Positions 1 to 11,955 of a stretch of DNA of 64,000 nucleotides are shown piece after piece. The position numbers were made by a program, and so were the translations under genes. A model generated the notes under the pieces. That model had not been told where the DNA came from, ran no database searches, and was given only the letters and a program-made list of their open reading frames with translations. Numbering within the stretch: position 1 is the first letter of the stretch; each line of letters begins with the position of its first letter. The DNA is taken from positions 9,561,614 through 9,625,613 of the forward strand of contig JAJEKV010000034.1 in NCBI GenBank assembly GCA_021234155.1. Direction: 5' to 3'. The DNA comes from Isoetes taiwanensis. Lineage: Eukaryota; Streptophyta; Lycopodiopsida; Isoetales; Isoetaceae.

Positions 1-489
1 CCTCTCTTTTTGCTAGATCTGCAGGGTTCACATGCTGATGCTCGTGCTCACGGCTGCTGATGGTCCTCGTCCTCTCATGCTCCGCTATGTGGTGCGCGAC
101 TCTGCTCCACATCTCGACGTTTCTCGTTGACTGGACTTGTAGATAAGGAAGTTCTCTAGTGGTCGGCCGGTTTTGTGTTCTCTGTGAGTCCCTTCCCAGA
201 ATAGCTTCTTAACATTCTTCATTTGTTGCAATACAAAAGTTATGTCAACTAGCAGGGTAGGTCCTCATGTTAAAATACTCAAGCCTTTTTACCCTTCCTA
301 GCCATGCAATTAAAATGAACAATATTGGTTTTTCTGTTTTGGGATATCCAAATAAAAAACTTAATATCTTCATTTTCCAATCACACGGATCTAAAGGCAG
401 ATTTTTGTGGCAAGAAGGGCATCTATATTTTTTTTAATCAGGAAGGACACCTATTATTTGTAGCATGGATGCCTAGATCTTCCTTTTGC

Positions 490-2270
490 AACAACTAGGC
501 ATACCACAGTCTTTTCAGAATGCAGTTTACCAGCTTTATGAGAATGTATCGGTATTGTTGCCTCCCTCGCACCACCATATTAGAAACAATATTGGAGTCC
601 GTCAAGGGTGTCCCTCCGCGAGTCTATTTGGCCGTTATATTGATCAAGTAGAGGAATGATTACAATCTCATGGAGGTGGACGCCCCCATCTGGCACAAGT
701 AGTAACTAGCTCCCTTCTATATGCAGATGATGCAGGCATGTTATCTCATACAACCTCAAGAATGCGGCAACATCTTGGTGCTTTCAGCACATTTTTGCGT
801 GACTACATGCATGACAGTTCACTTGGATAAAATCATACTTGGATAATCAAACTTAAATACATTGCTATGATGCTACCATAACATAATACACAATTCTATT
901 GAGCGCGACAATGCCGGGCACATGTTTACTAGTTAATTCCCAGGGAAGAATTGAATTGAATTGAATACTATCGTCCATGGAGACCACCAAACAAAGAACA
1001 TCATGTCTATTACTGGCAAGGATTTAAAAACCCTCGCCCTGAAGAGTTTTTTAGGGAAAAGTACAATAACTATTGGAACAAAAGGAAATTATAACCACTG
1101 ATGATGTGGACCACCGAGCTCACACTTCGGCGGACATGCAATGCCATCTCCACATCCTGGACACATTCTGCCAGGTGATGGACATGGGTGTCAACCTAGT
1201 CAAGACTAATGTGGTCTTTATATCATCCTTACGTCAGCCAAGAAACCCCTCCTTCAGTTACCGAGGGCAAAATGTGGAAGTGGCACCCACCTATAAGTAT
1301 TTGGGAGTAGATGCAATGGGATGCTTTCATCCATCTAGGAGCGACAGCGGGCTGGAAGACACTATATGCAATGCTAAAAAACAGTCATAGAGCAAAGTTA
1401 TATGACTAGGTCCATCCATCACACCTGTTCAGAGTCTTGGTGGAGCCTGTCCTTTTATACGGGGTCGAGATCTGGGCCCCCATTGTATCCCTCACCACCT
1501 GGAATGACTTGGAGCAGGTACAGAAAGCCTTCTTGACCCATGCACTGGGGGTAAAGTCCACGGTCCCATATCAGATCTTGTTGTAGGAGACAGAATCTTA
1601 TCTCTTCAGAGGGCTGCACTTGATCGGCACATTGTCTAGTTTCAAAAGGTGGTCACTATGGACGATGCTTGTCTCCCTAGTCGGGCTTATACTTTGGCAA
1701 TGAAGCCACGATGCCTCAAGGCCCGTTGGAAGGAAAAGCAAGCTCAGTGGTTCGTCAGATGGAATGTGCAGGAGCATAGGTGCATACAAGTGCAAATAGA
1801 GGCAGATCACCACAACTTGATGCAATGCTTTGATGCATGCTTCCTCAATAAGCTCTGGGATGCCAGCGCTCTTGAACAGGTCAAGACAACATAATACCAG
1901 CATCACATAAACCCCACATTAGAACATGACCCGCAACGCTACTTGCATACCCATCTGTCCATGAAAAGATGTCAACTCATTGCCTCGATTTGCACAGGTG
2001 CACACCGTCTCCGAATTGAGACATAATGGATTGGGGAGCCACGACAGGACGCTGCCAAATGGGAGCCATTAAGGATGAATGTCATGCCGTACAGGGCTAT
2101 CTGGCATATGATCAAATCCGGGCACGCTACACTGAGTTGCACACGCCTGACCAGTCGCTACATGTGATATTGAGCACGAATCCAGTTCGGGTGCTAGGAT
2201 CATACCTCCAAGAGGTTATGGATGTGTGAGATCAGCTATGTCCCCAAACACTCGTCTGACTTATATGTGT
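490..2270 (+). pseudogene. LINE ORF2 relic: reverse transcriptase and C-terminal part
   Basis: Broken frames together spell a non-LTR reverse transcriptase. Around 595-640 the translation reads GVRQGCPSASLF, and around 712-735 it reads SLLYADDAG, the YADD catalytic box. From 1073 to 1390 a frame continues with the post-palm region (DTFCQVMDMGVNLVKTN, then TYKYLGVDA). After 1390 other frames give LVEPVLLYGVEIW and ALGVKST, typical of the thumb/connection region of plant LINEs. The piece at 2026-2229 (STNPVRVLGSYLQEVMD) resembles the extreme C-terminus. Several stops and frame changes make it non-functional. Bases about 830-1070 interrupt it and contain a minus-strand LINE 3' tail, so the copy was hit by a later insertion. 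The endonuclease half is absent. Confidence 0.8.
940..1070 (-). mobile_element. Short LINE-type 3' end with (TTCAA)n tail
   Basis: Read on the minus strand, this stretch has a conserved block (TTTTCCCTAAAAAACT, then GGGCGAGGGTTTTTAAATCC), a gap, then GGTCTCCATGGACGATAG and a tail of TTCAA units ending near 953. The same order of blocks occurs at 40075-40215, where it follows a LINE C-terminal-like frame. I read it as a strongly 5'-truncated LINE, or a SINE using a LINE 3' end, inserted into the older LINE copy around it. I could not settle a target duplication. Confidence 0.55.
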
Positions 2271-2299
2271 ATTACACGATATGTATATTTGTACAATTT

Positions 2300-4520
2300 G
2301 ATACCACTCTTATTATTGCCACAATTATTTCCTCAAAAACCTTTCAGGTCATTGTCTCTCAGAATCTCCATCTCTCTGGTTTGAACAAGGTTGAACAAGC
2401 TGCTCATCCTCTACCAATTTTCCCCAAATCGATTTGTGGCAAAAATTGGGATGGGCCCCAATTTGGTTAACCCTAGATTGGCAAGTTCATTAGGGCCAAT
2501 CAATTTGGCCCAAGTGGCACTTGCTTAATTAGCCAAATTAATAATAATAACTATTCAATTAGTTATTAATTAGCTAAGATAGCAAAATTAGCTTAATTAA
2601 TTAATATAATTTTAGCACAGCCAACTTTAACACTTTTGGTCTATTTTATAATGGCAAAAATACCCTTGGTGACGTATCATGATTTGTATGTGTAGCATAT
2701 AAATACGTGGAACGTCACATGGCTAAATCGTAAAAGGGTGGTGAGGTGCTGGAAAAAGCAACCTGTAACTTGAGCGTGGTAATTTCAACATCAAGTTGAG
2801 TACTTTGTGTTGTAGCCTCTTGAAGGTGGTTCTCAAGGGTCGTGATGCAAGCCTGAACCTCGACATGTGTGGCTTCCAGATGGACAATGCACATCTAATG
2901 CTTCACATTAGCATAGGTCTGAGCACTTAGTTGAGTCTGCAGTGCATGAGATCCTCACTGGCCTTCTGTAATAGTTGAGCCTTGGCCAAGCCACTGGACG
3001 CGAGGCATTCAAATTCGGCAGATAGGGCAGCGTGGATCACACGTCATTAGCTCCAGTATTTGGGGTCTGAGGGGGGTTCAAGACAGCCTGTAAGAAAACC
3101 CTCGTTGAGGACCCTTGAGTCTAACAGCCTAAGTACAAATTGTCACGTAGGATTTTGCATAAAGAACTAAGAATCACAACCCAGGAAAAGAAAATAAGAA
3201 AGACACCGATGCCAAAATGAGAATCCCTTGATACCTTAATTAAAACAATAAGTGATCTTGCAAAACACAGAGATCTGCAAGAAGAAGAGAATACTTAGTC
3301 TTGTCTAGCTTCTAAGTCTAAGCTACTGATATATATAGTACAATGGCCTTGGGCTCATGATAGCAAAAATATTCGGTAGGTGAATTGGCCATTGACCTCC
3401 ACAATCTCTGTTGATGAAGCTGAGCGGTCAACCTATTGTGGCAGTTAGAAGGCCTTGAGTCATGGCAGAAAAGCCGTGGTAAAATGGGCCCGCCACAAGC
3501 CATGGCAAGGAAAAGGGAACGGTCATGCAGACCATCGTGCCATGAAGGTCATGAACATTCTACCGTGGAGGATCCACGCCAAAAGAGACTGTGATATCCT
3601 CACGCACAGTTGTCCCTTTGTTTCTATATTTAGAGACTTCATGGCAGAGGCAGGTCCCGCTACACATTTGTTGCATAGCTCTCCATACTTCGTGAATAGT
3701 CATGTGCCTTGGCCATGAAACTAACACAGTAAATGCAAAGCTCAATCCATGTCCAAATACTTTTATATCGTGGATACAACAAAAATTGTATTTATAAAAC
3801 CTTCCATGACAAAAAAGTTTTCACTTTCATATCAAGTTGCAAGAGTTGCGATCCCCTCAAGGTCCCGTATTTTTGGGCCTAGTTTTGGAAGAATGAAGTT
3901 TCACCAACTTCTCAAATGGAATTTTCATAGTCTACTTGGTCTCCATAGTCTATATCTCATTGCATTAGCAACATTGATTGCATAATATGTTCGATTGCCA
4001 TCCATGATCGTGAAGATAATTTCTCTAACATCCAACGTCCCTATATGATGAGCTAATCATTCAATTCTCGGTATGGAACTTTAAAAGTTGTCATAGAATT
4101 GTTAAATCCTTTAGCTTTGTTTTTTTTTAATGGATATCAATGTTTGCTTGTTGTTCCAACCACAAACTCAACAATTCGTTGGTCACAACGTTGAAGACTT
4201 GCCACTTTGAAAACAATCACTTTTATTGGAGATATGGTTTTTACTACTATATGTTAGTCCTCATTCATTTCATTGGTCTAACGCTGGAGCCCGGGCTATT
4301 TTACCATCTTAGGTTATTAATTTTATATAGTTTGTGCATACTTTAAGTGGTCTGCAGTTGACAACACCCATGCAGTTGACAACACCCACTGCATATTTTG
4401 CTCGTGCATCATCCATGATTGGCAGATCATTTCTCCAACATCTAACGCTCACTATACGATGAGAGTAATCATGGAACTTCTAGAAATTGTTATGAACTTT
4501 AAGAATACTTTTTATCTTAT
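2300..4520. other. No supported gene; AT-rich repeat debris
   Basis: Only short frames without recognisable domains occur here. At 2443-2467 there is one isolated palindrome-like sequence (AATTGGGATGGGCCCCAATT) that resembles the units of the arrays at 36.9-38.9 kb. Near 4356-4390 the phrase GCAGTTGACAACACCCA is repeated directly. I see nothing else I can name. Confidence 0.5.
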
Positions 4521-4528
4521 TTCTTCTA

Positions 4529-5215
4529 ATGCAGCAACATATCAATGTTTACATTTCTGTTCCGATTACTAATCTAAACAATTCATTGGGTCACGAGAAA
4601 AAACTTCTCCCCTTAGTGGAGAAAACAAGATCGCAACATAAGACACTATATTGCTGCTTTGTGGATTTCAAAAAGACGTTTGATACAAAAGGAGAAGGCA
4701 CAACAAAGATTAATACAAGATTTGGAACTCACCCATAGTATCTTAATCGCAATAGCCAGATTATATGAAAGATGCAAGCAAGAATGGGGCTAGAAGAAGA
4801 AGAATAGAATAGAATATGATTTTATCGTCCACGGGAATATACTTGATATTGGGGTTAAACAAGGATGTTCCCTGTCACACAAAGATATTCAGTCTTTATA
4901 TTAATGCCCTAAGAGAGTGTGCATGAAGGGGGAAGGGGGAAGGGAGGGGGGCAATTATGGGCAACAAAGGTGCCAAAATATGTTGTATGTGGATGATTTA
5001 ATAATGATAGCAATAGATAAGAGCGGAATAAGATATGGAAGAGTCTTGTGAGCGTACATGCTTGGCAGTATATTTAGAAAAGAGGAAGATAATACGTTTT
5101 GGGAAGACAGTAAAGGAAGAGGATGGTCAAGTACAAGAGAGTACTTAGAATATAAAACAAGGGTATCTAGAACTTGGAAACAAGATTTGGCTGAAAAATG
5201 ATAAATGACAATGAA
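4529..5215 (+). pseudogene. LINE reverse transcriptase relic
   Basis: Three RT landmarks appear in order but in shifting frames: LYCCFVDFKKTFDT at about 4649-4690 (first catalytic aspartate region), DIGVKQGCSLS at about 4847-4880, and a degenerate active-site box LYVDDLIMIA at about 4983-5012. A trace of the following region (YLEKRKIIRFGKT) is near 5070-5110. Stops and frame changes show it is dead. Within it, at 4800-4842, the string GAATAGAATAGAATA followed by TTTTATCGTCCACGGG resembles the LINE 3'-tail motif seen elsewhere in the window, which could be another small insertion or chance. This copy differs from the 0.5-2.3 kb one in sequence. Confidence 0.72.
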
Positions 5216-5452
5216 TATTACTATGGACCATTTAGGAGAGATAACATCAAATTCATATACCACTTGCCACTTTTCACAACGCACTCATGATGTGCTTGAT
5301 CAATGGGAATATAAATACAAATATGTGGACTATCGATAAAAGATTGTGAGAAATGTGCATGTCCACGCCATCGGCAATGGCTATTAAAATTCAGCAAATT
5401 CAGGGACGGAAAAGTAGCAAGGCATCTTGAGGGGTTGAAAGCATGCCAAGAC

Positions 5453-7100
5453 TGTGACGTTCCAGGGAAATATACGCCATAAATACGTATATTTCCAGGT
5501 CCGTCACTATACAAATCTATCTTCATAGCCTTGTATACCATAGATTGTGGCACTAGGGGGCATGACTAAGTTATTCATATAACTTAGCCAACCTTAGGTT
5601 AAGACCATTTTCCACGTGGCCTTAACCTATTGGGCATCCGCCACACGGACTTACTCTATTAGAGCCACGTGGCATAACATGTGAACCCTAACCTATAAAG
5701 GCCTAAACCCTAACCCTAGGCCTCTTTTCTGGCTCCAACAGTCTGGGAACCTTCTTCGCGCTCGAAACTCCGTTTCGAGAACCGTTTGCTGTGGCACAGC
5801 ATAGCATGGCAGCCCCCAGAGCGTGAGTGCATCAGCAGGAGTGGGAGCTACCTCGAACACTTCGAAGACCATGGAGACGCCGGGATTGGGAGGGAGTGCT
5901 TCTGGAGCAGGTATGTAGAGTAGTGCTCTTAGTAGTTCATCTGGAAGTTAGCACTCGAGATGGGTTAGTATTTCGTATCTAGAGTAGAGCCATCCTAGAA
6001 CTCTTGTTGAACATCTTGAACCCTAATCAAGGAACCCTAACTGTAAGTTAGATATGTATGATTAGGTTAAGATGTTCTTATGATGATTATCATGATATGA
6101 TGTTATGTGATGCTGGTTGATCATGTTTGCTCCTCTTGTATTGGGAAGGGGGGTAGAGAACTAGTAGCCATTACGTAGTATGCTCATAGTTTAGACCCCT
6201 TATTTCCTATTATATGCAGCCTGTGCATAAGAGCCCACCGGGCTAAGGGGGCTATGATGTGACTCAGCACTACACAACGGGGCTAGAGGCAATACGGAGG
6301 GAGGATCCCTACTGAGCGTGGTTACTGGGGATCCCATAGCGGGCTAGACCTATGGTCGGTCACTTTCTGTGGGCCGGGCATGGGTCTGACACCTCCTGGG
6401 GCAATAGTGTCGCCCTGCCTCTCAGGAGTTGCAAGTGTCGGCTTGGCTCCTATTTTGGGGGGTTAAGTCGGGTACGAATCGTGTCTCGCCACGATTCTCT
6501 AGCCGCCCGTGGAACCTCTAGACCCCGAGAAGGGGAGATGCAACCCTTCCTGCCTCAACGGACCGGGGAGATGCAACCTGGAGTAGTCTTGATGGGTGAT
6601 GCCATGAGATTGCGTATCCGGAAGGCTAGAGTCATGCCAGAGCTCGATCGAGCTCATTCTGCAAAGTATGCACAGGAGGGGCGGATGGAGTGATCAACCC
6701 TAGCCATTGTCTATAGCCAGCCCCGCCATTGTTATGACTCGGTCTGCTCTATCTTGAGGCCTAGCCAGTCAGTCAACCTCCTCATGAGTCGGAGCCATGG
6801 GTAGGAGCTCTCATGTTTTATGGCATATGTTTATCTTCTTTGTAGCTATGGATATATGGATGGGCTACCCTTCGAGGTAGTATGATGTGTTGTTATTGCT
6901 AGTTCTAACGTTGTTTATGCTTCCGCTGTGATAGGAGCCCATAGGGGAAGGGCGCGCAAGACACCTTCGTGTGCCCTTCCCGCACTAAGGTCATCCTAGA
7001 GTGCGGGATAGACGGAGGGCCCGTGCGGTCGAAGGACCGGATGGGGGATTTCCTACGGAGTGTACGGTCGGGTGCCGTATATTTAATAGGGAGCGTCACA
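5453..7100 (+). mobile_element. Solo LTR with 5-bp target duplication
   Basis: The segment begins TGTGACGTTCC and ends GGAGCGTCACA, giving perfect 7-bp terminal inverted repeats (TGTGACG/CGTCACA) with the usual TG...CA ends. The 5 bases before it (5448-5452, AAGAC) equal the 5 bases after it (7101-7105, AAGAC), the target duplication expected for an LTR retrotransposon. There is no second LTR or internal coding region, so it is a solo LTR left by recombination between LTRs. Length is 1648 bp. The middle (about 6120-6330) matches, in reverse, the LTR at 31923-33314 (shared CTCTTGTATTGGGAAGGGG and CCTGTGCATA). Plus orientation is set by the promoter signals at 5612-5713 and by the minus-strand LTRs, where the TGTGACRTT end adjoins the polypurine tract. 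Superfamily is probably Ty3/gypsy, inferred from the polypurine tract beside the related LTRs. Confidence 0.9.
5612..5713 (+). promoter_or_regulatory. LTR promoter: two G-boxes, TATA box, telo-box
   Basis: Inside the solo LTR, two CACGTG G-boxes (5612-5619 CCACGTGG and 5664-5673 GCCACGTGGC) precede TATAAAG at 5694-5700, followed at once by a telo-box AAACCCTAA at 5705-5713. G-boxes are bound by plant bZIP and bHLH factors, and telo-boxes are common near transcription starts of plant growth genes. The order and spacing fit a U3 promoter with transcription starting shortly after 5720. Activity is not shown by sequence alone. Confidence 0.6.
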
Positions 7101-7105
7101 AAGAC

Positions 7106-8330
7106 CAGATGTGTAACATTGGTAGAGGATGTACACAGTACCAAAAGCATCCATACCTCGAGAGACCAATTTCTTTACTGCCTCAGCACTATTAAACATT
7201 ATCAAGAACAAGCCCTTGCCTCAACACTATACTGAGGAGCTAGACTTGTTGAACCAAAGGCATCTTTTTGCATCTAATCAGAGAATGATATATGTGAAAC
7301 CCTTGCCGTGAAATCAGAAGTCAGCCAAGCTCGAGGAGCAGCATGTGCATGGAGACACCTTCAGAAGCTGCTTGACTAACATGCACATTATGGTCCCGCT
7401 CTACGCGTGAAAGTGGCTTGCCAACCCACAAAAACATGTACCAAAGAGATATCAACAGATTTAGAAAGAGGTAGAAAGTGCTACAAATCCGCACTCATAT
7501 TAACAGAACATAATCAAAAGCAAGAGGATTGAGGCGAGATCATATCAAGAGGAGTGTTTGGCATATGATCATATCAGGAGGAGAGTCAATGGTATACAGT
7601 GGGCAATCGAAGTGAAGAAAAGGAATGAGAAACACAAAATTGGTTGGAAGAACAACAAAGGCAATACAAGACGAACATAAGACAAGATAAAAAAGAAAAG
7701 AGGGATCAAACAATCGAGTCGATGGCACGGGCTGAGCACCAATAGCCATGAGTGGGTTTCTTCATCACAATCTCAACGAATCTGTGACTGTTATACACAG
7801 TCGCCCACTTGTATAAATAGTAAAGTCTTTGTTGTAAATTTGGTGTTGGAAGCTTCTGCTCATACCAATTTCAATGTATCTGTCATAGGACCTCATTGGT
7901 CAGCAATGACAATAAAGCTTATCTTAACTTATTTTATTCTATTTTATCTTACACTGAATTTGATATCATCCGATTAGACCACCTTACCACCTTATATTGG
8001 ATTTGAAATACCTGATTGGACATAATATTACTTACTGGGTGCTGATAACAACATTTGTTTAGATACATATATGATGCACACAACACACTAACATGCGCAT
8101 TAGGTCTTGCATGCAATCACCTTATTTCAAATTTGGTAGCATCCATTTGGATATATGAGACCTTTTTTTGAATGCTGCCACCCGAAATATACATCTTCAG
8201 GGTATAATGTGTTATCACTAGATCAAATGCACTTGACTAGAGTAAAAAAGACACAAATATGACGATCAGAAATTTCTAAAATTGTTTAATAATATTTCTT
8301 TTAGCTCCAAGATTGTTATGATCATTAATC
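7106..8330. other. No supported gene
   Basis: The short frames here lack recognisable domains. The stretch continues the sequence into which the solo LTR inserted, then becomes AT-rich. I see no repeat or RNA gene I can name. Confidence 0.45.
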
Positions 8331-8682
8331 TCATCGATCCGAGCCATCGGATCGAGATTCTAGAGAGGGCGAGCATGCATGTCTCGCATGCATGCATTGC
8401 ATGCTTTCTGTGATTGAGAGATCGCTATATTAGGCAAGGTTCTTCATCAACATCTCATCGGCGCTTCCTCTTCTCAGCAGTACCTTATTCTCTATCCTTT
8501 GAAACCATGCAGGGGAGGAGCTTCTCCCTGCTTGGATTGACCAATTTGGCGTTTCTTTCATGGCCTTGCCTCTTCTTTGGCCATAATCTTTTGACCTTTC
8601 ACCCTTGATCTCGTTTTTGATAAGGAAGTTCTCTTCTATTTGGGAGCTTTTTGTCATTTTCACGCGAGCCCCATTCTAGAAT
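8331..8682 (+). repeat. Dispersed repeat R1, copy 1 (internally deleted)
   Basis: Begins with CGATCCGAGCCATCGGATCG, then ATTCTAGAGAGGGCGAG, a run of RY repeats (GCATGCATG), and ends GCGAGCCCCATTCTAGAAT. Copy 2 starts directly after it, so the two are head-to-tail. Compared with copies 2 and 3 it lacks the central part with the hairpin and the LINE-like motif. No protein function can be assigned. Confidence 0.75.
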
Positions 8683-9366
8683 CCCATCAATCCGAGCCAT
8701 CGGATCAAGATTCTAGAGAGGGCGAGTATGCATGTCTCACATGCATGCATTGCATGCTTTCTGTGGTTGGGAGATCGCTATATTAGGCGAGGTTCTTCAT
8801 CAACATCTCATTGACGCTTCCTCTTCTCTCTCAGCAGTATCTTATTCTCTATTCTTTGAAACCCACTCTCCCCCCCTTAATTGTTTAATGTATTTGTCGC
8901 ATGGCACGCGTAACCAGCCCCTCTATTGGAAGAGGTTTTTCTTTTGTTGCCGCGTGGCACGTGTGATCAGCCCCTCCACTTTGGGAGGTTTGTTTTTTCA
9001 CATTTGTTCTAGTGTTAGTGATGTGCAGGTACAGGTTGGCAAGCGACAACAACTTCGACTTCTCCATTCGTGGTTTTTTTGGAGCGATTTTTCAGCATTA
9101 CGTTTGTCCAAGCCCCTTGCCGAAGGCTTACCACTAGGGTTTTTCCTCGAAAACCTGTAAGGGCGGGGTTTTTTAATCCCGGTGATAAGCTTTCGGCAGG
9201 TACACAAACCAAACATCTATTAGCATTGTATTTTTTGGGATCTAAGTTGTATAATTGGACATTCCCTTTACTTTTTCGTGGATTGTAGAAAATCTGCTGA
9301 GATGAATGAAAAGCCTATCTATCGGGAGGTTTTTGTCGTTTTTTCATGCGAGCCCCATTCTAGAAT
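8683..9366 (+). repeat. Dispersed repeat R1, copy 2
   Basis: Full-length copy of the R1 repeat, tandem with copy 1 and homologous in inverted orientation to 60740-61400. It starts with the ATCCGAGCCATCGGATC palindrome and RY repeats and ends in CCCATTCTAGAAT. Its centre holds a hairpin: GCCGAAGGCTTACCAC at 9119-9134 faces GGTGATAAGCTTTCGGC at 9181-9197. The loop carries GGGTTTTTCCTCGAAAACC and GGGCGGGGTTTTTTAATCC, closely related to the 3' region of the LINE ends at 1.0 and 40.1 kb. Small frames in it are not convincing genes. Confidence 0.75.
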
Positions 9367-10431
9367 CTAACAGAAAGGATAACAACTCAATGATTGTCAA
9401 AAAACTAGAAGGGTACAATTTGAATGCATGAACATATCCACTTCGATGATGTCTTAAAGATTATCTTTAAGGGTCGTATATGTTGGATGGAGTTGGATAT
9501 AACAAATCCAAGAAATGGCTAAGACGACAAACCCACTACTTTTGTGTCTAGTCATGTTATAGCCAGGGAATTTATACCATGAGAGATGCATGATACATGA
9601 GAGTCGAAGACATTTGCATGATAGATAGATAGACAAAGATCATTTTAACATCCACGGGGACCTTACAATACAGAGATAAGTGGTTACAGAGCTCCTGCAA
9701 TATGGCTAAATAGAAAAACTGTTGGCTAGAGGCCACATGCATAGACATGAACTAGATTAGGACACGAATCGAGCTAGGACACGAATCGAGCTAGGATGAT
9801 AGGATAGGAGTAGAGGAAGCTAGAGATCAAGTGTGTTGAGGAGCTAAGAAAAATGGAAATGGAGTTTCCCACTAGGCTAGAATGGGAATACATATATTTA
9901 TACATAAGAAAGCACATTTGTACACCCGAATTGTTATATGTGCTTTGGTTCATTGTTTAAGATATTTAAAATTTCGGGGGAACAAAAAAAAAATTGAGAG
10001 AAATGGACAACACAAACAAAGGGGTGCAAACCGTTTAGACTACAAAAAGTGGACGTTTCGAAATCCATAAAATGCAAATTCTTCTGCCATCGAACACCCT
10101 CCAAAACCTTGGCGCTGCCTCCCTTTTCTTCAATCCTTTGCTTTCAATTCCGTCGATCCTTCAAATCCCGGCGCTATCTGGATAACATCGCCATTTATTC
10201 CTTATTGGGTCCTTCCCAAACAGCCTGCATTTCCCCTTTTTTTCCCCTGGTTTTCAATCTGCCCAGATTCTTCCCTTCTGAATCCGTTTCGCCATCGCCG
10301 CATTTCAATTTTTAAACCCTCTTCTTCAAACCCTCTACCTGATTCCAGAAATTTCCCAATAATTTGCGCCATTTCTGGGTTTGAAGCCTCAAATCCGAAC
10401 AGGTGTTGGATTTGAGGGGTTAAATCCGGCG
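9367..10431. other. Upstream region of the AAA-ATPase gene
   Basis: Contains a (GATA)n-type run at about 9622-9635 followed by ATTTTAACATCCACGGGGACC, another likely LINE 3' tail (minus orientation). A 17-bp phrase GACACGAATCGAGCTAG is repeated directly at about 9761-9795. Nearer the gene the DNA turns C/T-rich (10080-10380), as in many plant 5' leaders. No clear TATA box could be chosen. Confidence 0.45.
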
Positions 10432-11955
10432 ATGGAGATATGGGGATATATGGGTTCTCTGCTAGGATTAGCGGCATTCATCCAGGCAGTGATGCCGCCG
10501 GAATTCAGGTATATGCTAAGCCGAGTTGGGCGCTTTATATTTGAATATCTATCGGTGTACAATTATTTCGACATATATGAGTTTGATGGGATGAATTCAA
10601 ACGAGCTATACAGCTGTGTACAGCTACATCTAAGCTCATCGGCCTCTGTTTCGGCACAAAGGGCAACTCTGTCGCGCCCCAAGAATTCAAACAAGATCAC
10701 ATTCGGGCTGGCCAAATCTGAGCGGGTCACAGAAAATTACAAAGGGGCCCAAGTCTGGTGGCAGCATATTATCACAGAACGGCCCGCCCAGTTCAGCCTC
10801 TGGGAGCGTAGCTCTGATGAGAGGAGATTTTACACTCTCAAAATCAGAAAACAAGATCGAGAAAGGATTCTTAATTCCTATCTTGATTATATTCTTGACC
10901 ACGCCAAGGAATTGCAGCATGGAAATAGGGATAAGCTTTTGTATACCAATGCCAAAAATTCTTACAACTTCCATCGCCAGCCATGGGAGTCTGTTCCTTT
11001 TAAGCATCCTTCTACATTTTCTACCCTAGCGCTGGATCCGGCGAAGAAAGAAGAGGTTCTGAATGATTTAAGGGAGTTTATGAAGGGGGAGGATTTTTAC
11101 CACCGTGTTGGAAGGGCTTGGAAACGAGGTTACCTGCTCTATGGACCTCCTGGAACTGGAAAATCAAGCATGATTGCCGCCATAGCCAACTTCACAGGTT
11201 ATGATGTTTATGATCTTGAACTAACCGAAGTTTCTAGCAATGCAGATCTGAGAAAGCTTCTCATCAAAACTACCAACAAGTCTATTATTGTTATAGAGGA
11301 TATAGATTGCAGCATAAATCTTGGGGATAGAAATAAAATGAAGAAGGATTTGAGCCAGAAAAAGATCCCTGATCCAAGCTGCAGCGGTATGCCTTTGCCT
11401 AACAAGTTGGAGGATGAACCTAGCAGGGTTACTCTGTCTGGTTTGCTCAATTTTACAGATGGGTTATGGTCTTGTTGTGGAAGTGAACGGATTATTATTT
11501 TCACTACTAACCATATTGATAAGCTTGATCCTGCCCTTCTTAGGTCCGGCAGAATGGACATGCATATCTTCATGTCCTCTTGCAGCTTTTCTGCCTTCAA
11601 AATCTTGGCCAAGAATTATCTCAACATTCTGGATCATCCTCTTTTTTGTGAGGTTGAAAAGGTTATTGATTCTGCTAAAATGACCCCCGCTGAAATTAGT
11701 GAGATCTTGCTCAAAGGAAAAAATGGCCCTACAGCTGCCCTCGAAAATTTGATTCAAGTTTTGACCTCTGCTGCAAATACAAAAGCTGAAGAAGATATTA
11801 TCCAAGCTGACGAAGATGACCAGTGTGTTGTTGATTCAAAAAATTGCGGTCCTGCTTCAAAATCTATTGATTCTTTTGTTGATCTTGCTGCAAAAATTGT
11901 TCCAATTCATGTAGCCGAAATATCTGAGAAGCAAGACCAGGCTGCTGCAACTTGA
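10432..11955 (+). CDS. BCS1-like AAA-ATPase (AATP1/ASD family)
   Basis: Intact single-exon gene for a 507-residue protein, a normal length for the plant family of AAA-ATPases related to mitochondrial BCS1. An N-terminal hydrophobic segment (about residues 5-19, GSLLGLAAFIQAVMP) is a likely membrane anchor. It is followed by the AAA-associated N domain (about 25-130), then the AAA core: Walker A GPPGTGKS at 238-245, Walker B IIVIED at 285-290, sensor-1 asparagine in FTTNHID (357-363), and the arginine-finger region DPALLRSGRMD (366-376). The C-terminal 60 residues are acidic and low-complexity. Known relatives sit in mitochondria or ER and act in stress and seed development; the substrate is unknown. 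I chose the ATG at 10432 because it gives the family start MEIWG next to the anchor; the frame is open further upstream but without family-like sequence. The lack of introns is usual for this family. Confidence 0.93.
   Translation: MEIWGYMGSLLGLAAFIQAVMPPEFRYMLSRVGRFIFEYLSVYNYFDIYEFDGMNSNELYSCVQLHLSSSASVSAQRATLSRPKNSNKITFGLAKSERVTENYKGAQVWWQHIITERPAQFSLWERSSDERRFYTLKIRKQDRERILNSYLDYILDHAKELQHGNRDKLLYTNAKNSYNFHRQPWESVPFKHPSTFSTLALDPAKKEEVLNDLREFMKGEDFYHRVGRAWKRGYLLYGPPGTGKSSMIAAIANFTGYDVYDLELTEVSSNADLRKLLIKTTNKSIIVIEDIDCSINLGDRNKMKKDLSQKKIPDPSCSGMPLPNKLEDEPSRVTLSGLLNFTDGLWSCCGSERIIIFTTNHIDKLDPALLRSGRMDMHIFMSSCSFSAFKILAKNYLNILDHPLFCEVEKVIDSAKMTPAEISEILLKGKNGPTAALENLIQVLTSAANTKAEEDIIQADEDDQCVVDSKNCGPASKSIDSFVDLAAKIVPIHVAEISEKQDQAAAT

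Noticed and set aside
5700-5716. Interstitial telomere repeat
   Set aside because: Only about two CCCTAA units; its place after a TATA box fits a promoter telo-box.
10381-10431. Upstream extension of the AAA-ATPase frame
   Set aside because: It has no ATG and no family-like sequence before the ATG at 10432.
10202-10477. Minus-strand frame opposite the AAA-ATPase start
   Set aside because: It is a shadow of the C/T-rich leader and the first codons, with no domain.
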